Assembly (NCBI GenBank): GCA_944989445.1
Contig: CALYLW010000012.1
Coordinates: 1,281,001-1,345,000, forward strand
Reading direction: 5' to 3'
Length of the DNA: 64,000 nucleotides
Origin: Ampullaceana balthica
Taxonomy: Eukaryota; Mollusca; Gastropoda; Lymnaeidae
Shown: piece after piece, positions 1 through 12,402 of the stretch
Position numbering within the stretch: the first letter of the stretch is position 1
How the letters are laid out: each line of letters begins with the position of its first letter
The notes under the pieces: model-generated
Told to the model about the DNA's origin: nothing
The model's input: only the letters and a program-made list of their open reading frames with translations
The model's database searches: none
Made by a program: the position numbers and the translations under genes

Positions 1-897
1 TCCACCCATCCACCAAAACATTACCTGAACTCTTTTCCCCCAGCTCCACCCATCCACCAAAACATTACCTGAACTCTTTTCCCCCAGCTCCGCCCATCCA
101 CCAAAACATCACCTGAACTCTTTCCACCAAGCTCCACCCATCCACCAAAACATCAACTGAACTCTCTCCCCCAGCTCCACCCATCCACCAAAACATTACC
201 TGAACTCTTTTCCCCCAGCTCCACCCATCCACCAAAACATTACCTGAACTCTTTTCCCCCAGCTCCACCCATCCATCAAAACATCACCTGAACTCTTTCC
301 ACCAAGCTCCACCCATCCACCAAAACATCACCTGAACTCTTTCCACCAAGCTCCACCCATCCACCAAAACATCACCTGAACTCTTTCCACCAAGCTCCAC
401 CCATCCACCAAAACATCACCTGAACTCTTCCCACCAAGCTCCACCCATCCACCAAAACATCACCTGAACTCTTCCCACCAAGCTCCACCCATCCACCAAA
501 ACATCACCTGAACTCTTCCCACCAAGCTCCACCCATCCACCAAAACATCACCTGAACTCTTCCCACCAAGCTCCACCCATCCACCAAAACATCACCTGAA
601 CTCTTCCCACCAAGCTCCACCCATCCACCAAAACATCACCTGAACTCTTCCCACCAAGCTCCACCCATCCACCAAAACATCACCTGAACTCTTCCCACCA
701 AGCTCCACCCATCCACCAAAACATCACCTGAACTCTTTCCACCAAGCTCCACCCATCCACCAAAACATCACCTGAACTCTTTCCACCAAGCTCCACCCAT
801 CCACCAAAACATCACCTGAACTCTTCCCACCAAGCTCCACCCATCCACCAAAACATCACCTGAACTCTTCCCACCGAGCTCCACACATCCACCAAAC
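1..897. repeat. 44-bp minisatellite, about 20 copies, cut by the window edge
   Basis: A head-to-tail array whose unit is 44 bp, measured between successive AGCTCC starts at 481 and 525. Units contain the words CACCCATCCACC and CACCTGAACTCTT. Variants differ mainly in a short stretch reading CTTCCCACCAAG, CTTTCCACCAAG or CTTTTCCCCCAG. The central copies (about 420-720) are near identical, while the 5' copies mix variants, which suggests recent amplification of one variant. The minus-strand reading frame at 65-268 is only a reading of the repeat. The array decays after about 880. Confidence 0.97.
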
Positions 898-2127
898 CCA
901 TATAACCAGTTCTCCCTTACGCAACCCTACACCCCACAGAGGCACGAAGTCCTGCCGACTGCCGTATTAACGTGAGGGTAGGGCGCCTAATGGGTGATGA
1001 GACGGGCCAAATCATCACGGCTTGTTTGAACAAAGGGAAGCCATTATTTTTATAATCATATTTCCCTCCCTCCTCGATTAGTTTGGCAGTGTTGACGTGG
1101 CTAGTAAACACACATCTTGTCATTGAGGACACACAAACACTGGGACCCACGTTAGGATTGGTGAGCTCTTGTGTATTAAATAAGACCTTGGACTTAGCGA
1201 TATCAATGTACAATGACGTATGCATTTTTACAATGGTTCTTTAAGGAACAGCAAGAGAGAGTACAAAACACTCAAAAATATTGAAAAAAGATACACAAAA
1301 CAACAAATTGATATACGAAAGTGTGTAATGTTATTTTATTATATATGAGCAACAAAGCCCGTCCAAGGACATTCCGCCACCGTTCGGTGGCATGTTGTAA
1401 CTCCCCTCCAACAGCTGTCTCGACCGGCATACATGTGCATCACGTCAAAAATACTATTCATTATAGTTAAATTAAATAACTCGTAAAAACAGAGCTTTTA
1501 ACTATAAATCCCAAAGCGCATAACTCAAAATAAAGTCTTGGAAGAAATACTGCACCAAAAATAACTCGTTTTGAACGTCCGCGTAAACGTGTTCAATATG
1601 ATTGGCTGTAGGAGTCATATGTGTTTGAGGGACCAATCGCTATCGATGACCGCACGGACATAGATTTTTATTATATAGGATTTTAAAAATTCAAATAAAA
1701 AGAACCATGTTAATATCAATTTTAATGTGACAAAACCATTGTGGTTTTCGAATCTTGTGAAATCTATTTAAAATGAAGTTTTGAAATGAACTTTGACGAT
1801 AATGTCGTCGGCCAAGTTCTAACTTTGTAGTCTCTCGTATAGCACAACTCAGTATTTCGCGTCATGCAAGCCGGTAAATTAAAAAGTTGACATGTAAAAT
1901 AAAATTGATGTTAAATATAACTTGTAAATAATTCTTTTGACAATAAAGCAGATTACATGCACCATTCTAAAATTCAAAGCCCAAAGGAAAAAATCTGAAA
2001 ATCTAATCATTACAATTCTAATTTTAATAACATTTAATCACAGAAAGTTTCATTTGGATTAAGTTGCATTTATTTTCTTCTATTTTCTGACTAATCAAAA
2101 TCAGACTTGCCACTCATCGCTTTTTAT
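898..2127. other. AT-rich stretch, one possible old repeat copy
   Basis: No gene is recognised. Positions 1475-1685 start with an ACTCGTAAAAAC-like word, contain ACTATAAATCCC, and end in TTATATAGGATTTT. This resembles a very diverged member of the AAATCCCTTATA repeat family seen at 20.6-24 kb, but the middle is not alignable by eye. The short frame at 917-1225 (minus) has no recognisable motif. Confidence 0.35.
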
Positions 2128-2244
2128 CTGAGGTGACGGCCCCTCACAACTTGAGGACACTCGTATCAACTAGATATTCGTAATCTGAGGTTGTGACGGC
2201 CCCTCACAACTTGGGGACACTTGTATCAACTAGATATTCGTAAT
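2128..2244. repeat. Two-copy tandem duplication (57 and 60 bp)
   Basis: Two adjacent units, 2128-2184 and 2185-2244, share CTGAGG, GACGGCCCCTCACAACTT, GGACAC and ATCAACTAGATATTCGTAAT. They differ by a 3-base insertion and a few substitutions, so the duplication is recent. No coding signal. Confidence 0.9.
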
Positions 2245-3251
2245 CCCATTTTCCTCCTCACCCCCTCCCGTACCTCCAGCGGACAGATTTAAACTTAACG
2301 CCGTGAAATGATAAGATTATCTTGTGCTCTCCCACCACACCCCGGGCCCTTTCCTCTGCCACTCTATAGCACGTTGTTCATCATTAAGAGAGGAAAAATA
2401 GTATTCGATTATTCAAACATTTCCCGGATCCATTCTTGCCGACTATCTGGGTTGAATGTTTGTGCATTTCTTGGTTTTCTGGTGGGTATTTTTTACTACC
2501 CTCGTCATTATGAGTGGTGTCACTATGGCTGCCTTGTCAAATACTGCACGCTCTGAGCAGACTTGGTTTCAAAATGTTAATAATACTGAAAAAACCGATG
2601 TGTAATATAATCGTGGACTCCATTGGAAGCGTAGCTGAGCCACGCTAGCTTTAAATTTGAAGATAAATATGTCAAACTCAGAACCTTAAAAAAATCCCTT
2701 AGCGCTCTCCATTGTCATTATACATACCCTTGAGACATAATTAATTTCATAGTTTTTCCACCTTGTCTTTAAAAAAAAACATTTTGTGCTAAATTTTAAA
2801 TCGACGCAAGTTAACCACTTTTCCCGCGTGTAACAGCTGGTCGTGTATAAACCTAATATTACCTTCTTCCAGGGTCTGCATTAGCTTCACGCGTAATAAC
2901 GCGTATATTTGTATTAGTCAAAGCCGGTAAATTTCTGAAATGCTTTAAAAGATCTCTGTAGTTTAAAGCATTGCAATGCTCTTATTTTTTTGTGATATAA
3001 TGAATTCTTACTTTAGTGAACATTCTAATATATGTTCTAAATGGGAAATTTGTGAGTTAATGTGTTATCCCATGATGTAGTTTTAAAATAATATTATTTT
3101 AACAGATTAGAAAATATTAAAATACTTATAATAACAAAAAGCATGACAATTTTCTTATTTGTTTTCATACCACCAGAAAATTTGTTGTATTTTCCCAATT
3201 TTATGTTATTTTAATTTTCAGTCGCCACCAACGTTGCCGTTCCCAGCTTGA

Positions 3252-4143
3252 TTCTTCAAAGGCATTGTTATTTTCAAGCTGAGTCAACAAAGACATTGTT
3301 AGTTTCAAGCTGAGTCAACAAAGACATTGTTATTTTCAAGCTGAGTCAACAAAGACATTGTTAGTTTCACGCTGAGTCAACAAAGACATTGTTAGTTTCA
3401 CGCTGAGTCAACAAAGACATTGTTAGTTTCACGCTGAGTCAACAAAGACATTGTTAGTTTCACGCTGAGTCAACAAAGACATTGTTAGTTTCACGCTGAG
3501 TCAACAAAGACATTGTTAGTTTCAAGCTGAGTCAACAAAGACATTGTTATTTTCAAGCTGAGTCAACAAAGACATTGTTAGTTTCAAGCTGAGTCAACAA
3601 AGACATTGTTAGTTTCAAGCTGAGTCAACAAAGACATTGTTATTTTCCGGTTGGGTCAACAGAGACATCTTTTGTTTCTGGTTGAGTCAACAAAGACATT
3701 GTTATTTTCAAGTTGAATCAACAAAGACATTGTTATTTTCAAGTTGAATCAACAAAGACATTGTTATTTTCAAGTTGAATCAACAAAGACATTGTTATTT
3801 TCAAGTTGAATCAACAAAGACATTGTTAGTTTCCTGTTGGGTCAACAGAGACATCTTTTGTTTCTGGTTGAGTCAACAAAGACATTGTTAGTTTCCGGTT
3901 GGGTCAACAGAGACATCTTTTGTTTCTGGTTGAGTCAACAAAGACATTGTTATTTTCAAGTTGAATCAACAAAGACATTGTTATTTTCAAGTTGAATCAA
4001 CAAAGACATTGTTATTTTCAAGTTGAATCAACAAAGACATTGTTATTTTCAAGTTGAATCAACAAAGACATTGTTAGTTTCCTGTTGGGTCAACAGAGAC
4101 ATCTTTTGTTTCTGGTTGAGTCAACAAAGACATTGTTAGTTTC
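3252..4143. repeat. 31-bp minisatellite, about 29 copies, with higher-order variants
   Basis: Unit 31 bp (GCTGAG starts at 3371 and 3402). The constant word is GTCAACAAAGACATTGTTA; the variable part is TTTCAAGCTGA, TTTCACGCTGA, TTTCAAGTTGA or TTTCYGGTTGG. A compound block in which GGGTCAACAGAGACATCTTTTG follows a TTTCCTGTTG or TTTCCGGTTG unit recurs near 3650, 3830, 3890 and 4080, and four TTTCAAGTTGA units precede two of them. Duplication therefore acted on multi-unit blocks. Confidence 0.96.
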
Positions 4144-4236
4144 AGCGTTAGTCCTAAAAAACGTTGTTGGTTCCCACATAAGTCATTACAGATATTTTTA
4201 TTCAAGCATGAGTCGTCACATGAATTGTATCCATGT

Positions 4237-4561
4237 ATCATATAGAATGGGACTGCGATAAAGCTTTTAAATAAAATACAAAATACACAAACAAATTGTG
4301 CGATGAAAACAATATATTTAAGATTTATTTTTAAACTAATGCGACAGTAGACGTTTCGGCTAATGCCTTCATCAGTACCAATAACATAAAATAGGTACTT
4401 ACAACAGTATTATTTGAATTTGTAAAACATATTATGCAATAAATATTAAAAGAAAAGAAAAAGGAAGGGACAACAAAAACAAACAAGAACAAAGGATATA
4501 GGAAAAAGGAGGAAGTCTCTACGGTAACAATGAAAACTACAGCGGGAACAAGATTCTGCAC
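4237..4561 (-). mobile_element. 3' untranslated end of a Penelope-like element
   Basis: This stretch lies directly downstream, on the minus strand, of the GIY-YIG frame. It matches a second copy at 41735-42013 from the common start ATCATATAGAAT through the shared word TTTCGGCTAATGCCTTCATC. It contains the hammerhead-like motif annotated separately. The open frame at 4331-4561 is just untranslated sequence read through. Confidence 0.75.
4335..4382 (-). ncRNA. Hammerhead-ribozyme-like motif of a Penelope-like element, copy 1
   Basis: Read on the minus strand, CTGATGA (4369-4375) is followed by a short GGC/GCC stem with an ATTA loop, then GAAAC and, after a short loop, GTC (4343-4345). This is the order of the type I hammerhead core with a very small stem III. 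Hammerheads are known in Penelope-like terminal regions. Caveats: one extra A lies between CTGATGA and stem II, and stem I is weak by eye, so activity is unproven. Confidence 0.5.
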
Positions 4562-4990
4562 TTAGGTAAAATTGTGAATTTGGTTAATTCCATATGGAGC
4601 CAACGTACCAAATCGTTTTATAAGCCTATTTTCCATGTGGATTCTATCATGTGTATTGCTTGCATATAAAATACCAGTTACTGCAAGATCTGAAATGACG
4701 TCATGGTCAACACTATTAAAATGTTTAGATACAGGACATTGAGCCTGTTTATTTATATTATACAGGTGCTCTCGAACCCGATCTCCAAGACGACGATATG
4801 TTTCACCCACATAACTTTTATTGCACCTCTTGCAAAGGATTGCATAAATCACGTTGCGACTTGTGCAAGTGAATCCATCTTTAATTGTGAATTTTTCAAG
4901 GGGGAAAGAAATTGTGTTACTTTCAATCACATATGGACAAGTATTGCAACGATTACGGTTGCAAAAAACCTCCTCATTTTGCTTTCCGCA
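4562..4990 (-). pseudogene. Penelope-like element, C-terminal GIY-YIG endonuclease fragment
   Basis: The minus-strand frame 4562-4930 (122 aa) carries NVIYAILCKRC followed by KSYVGETYRRLGDRVREHL, the GIY-YIG nuclease core, then H-x-N residues and a MENRLIKRF segment near the end, as in Penelope-like retroelements. Just upstream, in another frame, is FCNRNRCNTCPY, the Cys-rich linker (C-x4-C-x2-C) that normally precedes the nuclease in these proteins. A small deletion near 4928 breaks the frame between them. The reverse transcriptase domain is absent, so this is a 5'-truncated, dead copy. The enzyme family nicks target DNA and reverse-transcribes its RNA there. Clade assignment is not possible from this piece. 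Confidence 0.85.
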
Positions 4991-5145
4991 GAGATAGAAG
5001 CCTCAGAGATATTCTTGTAAGAAGTCACCATCCAACATTGAAAGCACATATTGGAACAAAAGGTTTTGATTTTAGTATTAGTGTCAATATTTTTCATTTT
5101 AAAAAAACAGGAAAAAATAAACACTATAGTCTTAAAAGTTGACAA
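4975..5145 (+). pseudogene. Possible inverted piece of the same Penelope-like protein
   Basis: On the plus strand, 4978-5028 reads FAFRRDRSLRDILVRSH. This resembles the basic 'RR..LRD.LVR' segment that Penelope-like proteins carry just before the Cys-rich linker and GIY-YIG domain. Here it lies head-to-head with the minus-strand linker. 5' inversions are known for these elements, so an inversion with its breakpoint near 4985 is plausible. Nothing recognisable follows after about residue 40. It could be coincidence. Confidence 0.4.
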
Positions 5146-5426
5146 TTGATGTTTGATTATCCTAAGTATATATCTATGTCAAATTTAAAAAACAAGAAAG
5201 ATTTTTACAGCAAATTTGTCTAAATTCAAAGAACAGCAAGAAAAAGTAATTTTCAGGTAACATAATTTTTAAAATTTTATTATGTCCAACGAAATTGTTG
5301 CTGCTGTTAAATTTTATAGTTTTAAAGAAGTTTTGTCATAACAAAAATACAATTTGTTCCATATAATTAATTTAATTTGGTAAGGAATGGAAATATAATC
5401 ATTATTTTTTTTAAAACTTTTGCCAA

Positions 5427-6353
5427 GGGGCCGTCCGTAAATGACGTCAGGCGCCTAGAGGGGGGGGGGAGGTCATGCATTTTTGACGATGTCTGACGAG
5501 GGGGAAGGGGTGTTTAAGAAATGTGACGTCAGATTAAAAAAACGTGCAATTTTAAATAAAAACTTCACTTAAATTTGATTTCTCGCAAATATTTAATGCC
5601 GTTTTAATGGCTTCACACGTGTGACGATATGAGAGTGCAGACTTACATTAAATACATATTTAAATGACAAAGAAGTAAATTGCAGCATGCTAATTTTCAA
5701 ATAAAAAAAACCCGTAAAAAACCAAGTTTCTCACTATAAATCCTTTATGTACGAGACGTAATTAAAAGAATGTTCATTATAATACGCAGCGCCAGACCAT
5801 CCAGAAATACAAAATTGCAGTTGTGTCGTAAAACATGTTTAATATAATGAGCACCGATCAGGAATATGTTTATAAAAAGAGTTGTCAATAAAATACGCAC
5901 CTTATTGCGCGACAGAAAGGTTGTTCAATATAATACGCACCGCGACGCTCTATCTCAACAAATAGCATGATACATAGGAATAAATAGAATAATCTAAAAA
6001 ATCAATAATTTAATTACGGTACATGCGATCGATCTGAAATTTTGATACATTGTTTTTATTATCGGTACGAAACTGCCTGCAAAATTTCAGCTCGCTAGGT
6101 TACGAGCAAGTAGGTTAAAAATCGATCAAACGTTTTGGCGACAAGCAAGCAAGCAAGGGCGGGCGGCCGCAGACACCACGAGTTAATATAAAGGATTTAA
6201 AAATACGGATTTTGGGGGGGGGATAGGTGGTCAAAGTTTTGTGACGTCATATTGAAAGGGGGGGGGGTCTAAGTTTTTGTGATGAAGTGTGACGATGGGA
6301 GAGGGGGGGTAAAAATCGGCAAAAATTGCGTGACGTCATGTATGGATGGCCCC
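5427..6353. mobile_element. MITE with GGGGCCGTCC terminal inverted repeats
   Basis: The left end reads GGGGCCGTCCGTAAATGACG and the right end is its imperfect inverse, TGACGTCATGTATGGATGGCCCC. Both ends are followed inwards by G-runs and TGACG words. The same ends flank the coding element at 46518-48037, so this is a non-autonomous relative. There is no clear target duplication (flanks CAA and AAA). A member of the AAATCCCTTATA family sits inside at 5700-6201. Confidence 0.8.
5700..6201 (+). mobile_element. AAATCCCTTATA-family element nested in the MITE
   Basis: It starts with AAACCCGTAAAAA and CACTATAAATCCTTTATGTA and ends AGTTAATATAAAGGATTTAAA, the diagnostic ends of the family at 20.6-24 kb. 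The conserved box CGATCGATCTGAAATTTTG is present near 6025 and is followed by CAAAATTTCAGCTCGC. The 5' half is diverged and contains three short repeats around TAATACGCA. Confidence 0.7.
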
Positions 6354-8847
6354 AAACCCTTATAAAAACATGATGCGGAAACATTTTTTTTATTGCATTT
6401 TAATAAAGATTACTATAAAATTGAAGACAGTAAAGTTTATCTTAGCGATGTTGGTGATAGACATTTTGAGGTTACAATCTTTAAAACGTTCAGGTTAATA
6501 CATTAACGGGGCGATTTTTTAAAGATATGCAAACAGGCATTTTTGAGTATATAGCATTAAAAGGGGTCTAGTGATCCACAGCATTTTTTCAGATTTTTTA
6601 AAATATAAATTTTATTAAAAGAGTACTTGTTTTGAGAAAATTTAGATAATGAAAATCCATGGCAACAGTTTTGGTTTCAAGTGAAGAAAAAATAAAAGCG
6701 GGAGGGATTGAGTAATTCTATCCGCCATTGTAAATTGTGTTTTAATAATACTGGTATAAAATGCATTTTGCCCTTAAAGAGATAAAAACATTGCAACGGT
6801 GCACAGACAAGGCGACCTTACAGGGCCGTTAAAAATACGTCTTTCAGGGGAGAACAAGGTACATAGAACTAGAAATCGTTGGTCGAACACAGAATATCAC
6901 TTTGCTAAAACGTAACCTGTGACAGGTGCTCTGTCAAAGGTACTCAAGTCTACCTAATGTACTCTATAAAAGATACACTGTTCTACTAGGAATAGAATGT
7001 CTCTCTCGTAGTATTACACGATTCTTTAAAAGATTCAATTCTCTGAACACAAAGAACAAAATTCCTTCAAAAGAACTGCTAACATTGGTTCCTAACGTTC
7101 CCATCCGTTAAACTTCACTTTCTTCCAGAAAGTTATATTTTAACAAAGCGGACACAGATTCAATTATCCGATATGCACATCTTTTTGTTTGTGAAGTAAG
7201 TCTTCAGTTTTTACCGCTATATACATTACAAAATAACGAGCTCTCGGTAAAAGAAACATGGAGTTAATGCTCAACGGTAAAATTGTTGGGAAATTAATTA
7301 TTAACTTTGTCATTGAGTCTTTTAAATTATTCTTCTTGAGGGGTTTTTCTCTCTTCACAATTGTGATTTCATTTTATTCATACACTCATAAAATACTTGA
7401 ACTAATGGATGGATGTTTGACCGAATAATATTTGCGTCACGAGGTAACTGTTAACAATTCGATTAACAGTCTCTGGCAAGGCTCTTCAAACTTTCCTGGA
7501 AATACAAAGCGTCTATAAAAAGAAAGTTCCTGAACTTTCCGTTTCAAAAATCAGTAAGACAATTAAGACTTCAGTGTTAAAAGGTCGCTGTTATAACTAA
7601 ACACTATTAGGGATGGTCAGAAAAGATAGTTTTTAAATAGACTATCCCCAGTAGAGCTAAATAATAAAATGTGATTTAAGAGATTTAAGGGAATCACGAT
7701 TTTACGAAAAAAAAACAAGGGACGGACTGACAATCAGGACAATAAAGCCTGGACTTCCATCTCGTGACTTAAAAAAACACAACTTGCTCAAACTTTAATT
7801 AAACTATCATGAAACTCGGTTCAACTTTTTCTAGAAAAAGACGTGTTTAAAAAGTAACACCTTAATGAAAGATTAGTGGCGATAACAGAGGAAGTAACCA
7901 AATGTTTTGTTTCTCAATCTCACACATGACACGACCCTGTTGGTGGCATCAGCCACGAGAAGGCTTAATTGATATATACGAGTCGGAAATGCTTAAATGA
8001 AATATGATTAACTTTCACCTGATCCATTTGTGACAATGTGTTTCATAGGTAAACTCTCCAACATTATTCTGGTTCTTAAGACCAGATAAAAAAAAAGATG
8101 GAAAAAATGGTCAACAAACAATAAATTCAAAGTGAAATAAATAAAGAAAGAAAGAAAGAAAGAAAAGTAACCAAAAGCCCATATCTCTAGATCGCATTTG
8201 TTTTCTTTCTACCCATGCCCTTCCAACCCCTTCCTCCTCTGTTCTAGAGCTCGTCCATTCCCCTGTTTCCTTGTAGCCTTCCAGGCTCAGTAGAACAGGC
8301 GTGTCAATATTTGCTCACCTTGTGTTTGTTGTCTTCATCCGCAAATATGAATTTTATTATCCCAATAGTTTTGGTTTGAGAGGGGGCGGGATTAGGACGA
8401 AGAGGCGAGACTCGGGATTAAGTATTAGAAATAGAAATGGAAAAATAATGGGTTAAAACTGCTTGTGATGAGCAAGAGAGAAAGAGAAACGAAAACTCGC
8501 AATCAGTGTAAACATTAAATTGGCACCCTCTGGTTGAGAATCTTCTACAGGTAAGTGAGGTAGAGATTTCATATTCAAATGGACAAATGTATTCCACGTG
8601 TCAGTCACTTAAAAAAAAACAAAGATCATCCCTCCAGATTTCAATGGCTTTTGCTCTTATCTCAAGTGCCACTATTATTTCGAAAGTCTTTGACTGTCCC
8701 AGACGTCGGGTTACTTATTTAAGATCTTTGGTGAGTATTCCCTATCCCTACAAGCCTTTGATATGTAAGATACATGACGTTATATATTTTTTAAGTACGA
8801 TAAAAAGATATAGAAATACTCTGAATGAAGAAACTTAAGTCGGAATA
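6354..8847. other. AT-rich stretch without recognised genes
   Basis: I see no supported gene. Short frames occur at 6926-7111 (plus), 7164-7358 (minus) and 8587-8838 (plus), but none shows a domain or motif. A small GAAA microsatellite lies at about 8142-8164. Positions 8200-8420 are less AT-rich but show no coding pattern. Confidence 0.5.
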
Positions 8848-8855
8848 CCGTAGAG

Positions 8856-9043
8856 CAGGGCTTCTCAAACTTTTTAGTATGGTGGACCGGCAGGAATTTT
8901 TTCCATTGCACCAGGGACCGGTGAACTATTTTCCCTGTACTGACGTGGTAGCGAAATTTCCTTTCTTGGTAACTTCTGCGGACCGGCATTGGATGGCCCA
9001 AGGACCGGCACCGGTCCGCGGACCACCACTTCGAGAAGCACTG
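8856..9043. mobile_element. hAT-type MITE, 188 bp, with perfect 8-bp target duplication
   Basis: The ends are CAGGGCTTCTCAAAC and, inverted, CAGTGCTTCTCGAAG. Both are followed inwards by GGTGG(A/T)CC and GACCGG words, the common subterminal pattern of hAT MITEs. The element is flanked on both sides by CCGTAGAG (8848-8855 and 9044-9051), an exact 8-bp duplication as produced by hAT transposases. It is too short to encode a protein; the frames at 8780-9151 are accidental. Confidence 0.95.
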
Positions 9044-9051
9044 CCGTAGAG

Positions 9052-12000
9052 AACCTTCACTGCATGTTTGTACGTAGATCGTCCTAGTCCTCCACAACAA
9101 ACACCATGTTTTGTAACAGCGCTGAAATCCAAGATGGTAAGTCAGAATCAAGTGTTCTTTAGTTTAAGCTGCGAATTATAAAATTTATTTGTATTTATAG
9201 CTTTCTTTACTTTTACTACCCCCCAAAAAAAGAGTGCTTAAAAATGACATTGATTGTCAGCTGTCAATATATTTCATCTGTCTCGTGGGAGAAATATGAC
9301 GCCTTCAGAACTAAATAAGTTATAATGCCTATAAGCTATACCAATAAGAGGAAACTTCATGACCTATTTTTTTTAAAAAATAAAGGGGAAAACAAATTTT
9401 AAGACTTTGAATGGAAGATAAAGCATTGGGAATCAACCAATGGCATGATGAAATATATATAGATGAAAAGGCAATGACTGCTCTTTATTTATGAAAAGAA
9501 TACCCTAAGAATAAGAAGAAGAAAAAAAATTATATTAAGAGAGACCATTTTTTCATATAAGTATCTCAACCAATGGTTTACGATAAAGGACATTTTTACC
9601 CAATTTCTGAATATTTCAAATTGACGACATCCAAGCATTCAACACAGATGATAAGGAGAGTCGTTCTTTATTTACATTTTTAAATAGTCGGTTAAGGCTC
9701 TGGTCGAAAAGGGTTATCTTACAATTTGGAGGTCAAATAAAATAAAATAAATATTTTGTTTTTAACTTCACACAACTGTTATTATTATCACAATTATTTT
9801 TTATTATTATGCAAAGGCTATATAATATTTTTATTGTTTTGAAAACTGAAGTATTTTAGTCTTATTTCAATTAGAAACGATATTTAAAAATATTATTTTA
9901 ACCTTTATTTTGTTTAGAACATCAAAAAGTGTCTTTCAGTCAACAGTTACTGCCGATTTATTTATCATCTCGCTGATAAGAGTTTTATTGTATTTGTTCA
10001 TGTCTCCTTTTGAAGAGAGTTGAGAATAGATAAATACACTTGTGTAAAGAGAAGATGTGTTCATTGACATGAACATGTGTGATTTGTTTGTTTGTTTGTT
10101 TCAATAAAACTAAAATATTGTTAGAACAGTTCTAACAGACAAGCTGTATTAATGGATCTGTTTTCCAAAGTTGCATCTTCGGAACTTTTCTTTCTGCCGA
10201 AAGTCCCCCACCTTCCCAACTATTCCCTTTTCTCTCTTTAAAAACAACACCGAGTGTTGACCCGTAACGAAACAAACAAAGGATCCAACAATGCGATCTT
10301 ACTTCTAAAGATGAAAGGCCAAACGTTTCACCAAATGCCAACATCCAATAAAAAATTTGCAAGAGAGCTGGTTGCGTAGTTGCAGGAATGAACAAAGAGT
10401 GAATGCTAAAACACAGAGAGATTACCAAGATACATCTCTCTCCAGCATGTTGGTTTAATTACTGAGATGGGCGTTAAGTAGCACGTTAAACAAAAAGTAA
10501 AAATAGAACATCCCGAAAAAACAAAAACTTCGATATTTTCACTGAGACTAAAGTTTGAGTCTGATAATTTAAACACGCATCAAATTTGGGCGGTAATTAA
10601 TGGACTTCAGTTTATTTCAACTTCTAGCTTCTAAACCTTTGTGTGGGTTTTAAATGCGTTGCACATCTATGTAAGCAGCTGAAGAATGAGTTAAATGTTA
10701 TTTTGCAGCAGAATAGGGTTCAATACGCATAAAGACGAAATTCTTTCGTTAAAACACAAAACCGCGCGACAAATGATTTTTTCTTAATTCTTTCACATTA
10801 CTTTTGTTTCAGATAGAGTAGACAGAGATTTATGTTTTTATGAAGAAAAAAAAATCTGCTGTGTTATTTTTGTGTAAACAAAGTTTACTGTAGGAAAGTT
10901 ACCTACTGAAATTGGCCTGAAATAGACACTCTCGGAACTCAGAACTTAAAAGGTAAACAAATATGTTGGTGGTTACAGTGTAACTTCTTAATATTTCCTT
11001 AGTGTGCGAGTGTTTAAAGTTGAAACAGCTAAATGTTATAGTTTATATCATTTAACTAAAACGTTTTTAAAACATGCCCGGTCGAAAAAAGAACACAACG
11101 CTTTTTAAATAATTGATAGCTGACCAACATCCAACACAATCGAATATAAATTTTCCATTAAAAGTTGATTTAATCTGCTAAAATTTGACCTTGCTAAATT
11201 ACTTTGTTTATTTTTTATAATAAAGCAAAAACTCTTGACTATGCCCCCCTCCCCCCCTCTCTCCCGCCTCCATTCCAATGCTGAACGCTAAGTTACTGCT
11301 ATCGCGACTTTTATCAGCAATTACAAGAAAATCAGAACATAACTCACAGGTGTCGCAAACGTAGAATATGAATGCACCCACTTGTCCGACGTAACTTACC
11401 GTACACTCTACAATAAATTATTCATACTTTTTTTTAAACGACTTAGTCAAACTTTTCGGGCACCGTTTGTCTGACGTTTGTCAATAAATAAAGCAACGCA
11501 TCTAATCCTAAAGCCGAAAATAACATGTCATAGACCAGAAACAGGTGAGAGTATTTTTGCAAGTCCATCAATGGGAGTATTTTAAGGGCCCATTTCTGAG
11601 AGTATAAATTATTGTTTTCGTCTCTGTCAATAACGCTTTTTAAAATTATTATTTACTTTTTAATGATAATTACAAATCTTTTTAATTACTATTAGTTCTT
11701 TATCTTTATCTTTATTTTATCATTATCTTTATTAGCATTATTATTATTATTATATTATAATTATTATTATTATATGTGGTTGTTTTTCAAGAGATGTTTG
11801 TAGAAATTTAGGTAGTTTTAGGTTACGTTGTTTCTTTAAGTCTGTTAACCACAGTGCAGGCTTTATAAATGTGTACAAAGCAACGAAAGTCGGGCTGCAA
11901 TTTTACTTTCAGAAAGTTTATGAAGAGCACTCAGAGCTTTTACTGCAGGAGGTTTGGAGTACTTAAAGATAGTTTTTTCTGAAACCTAGATAGACTTTAT

Positions 12001-12402
12001 GTAGATCGATTCATAGTGGTCAAAACTGTGAATCCAGGCGTTGTGGAATGTTCTTCAATCCAAGCTAATACCCAGACGATCAAAAAAACTTCCAACGAAA
12101 TGTTTTAATCAGTTCTAATGACATATTTATTACCTGGGTTAATTCCGCTCCCACTTGTAATAAGACTCTGATAAACCATGCCGTAGTCAGGTTCAAGGTC
12201 GCCTTACAAGTCCAGGAAATAAGCCAGAACAAGCTTACAAAAATCTATTTACCCTGATGGAATAAGTTACTAAGAAAAAACAAATTTTAAAAACAAATTA
12301 TGACCCGGATGACTTGCCCTCCCTCCCCACTTGATTCTTTATCTCACGGGAACTCTAACAATATATTTTTGTAAGAGACCATCAACCACGTGATCATTAT
12401 GG
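9052..12402. other. AT-rich stretch without recognised genes
   Basis: Only low-complexity DNA is evident: TTTG repeats near 10087, a TTA/TAT microsatellite at about 11735-11775 and a C/T tract near 11240. The longest frame (10132-10428, minus) has no recognisable motif. Nothing here supports an exon. Confidence 0.5.

Noticed and set aside
1..897. CRISPR-like regular repeats
   Set aside because: The units are contiguous without unique spacers and the context is clearly eukaryotic.
8780..9151. 123-codon minus-strand frame
   Set aside because: It crosses the hAT MITE at 8856-9043 and both flanks; no domain.
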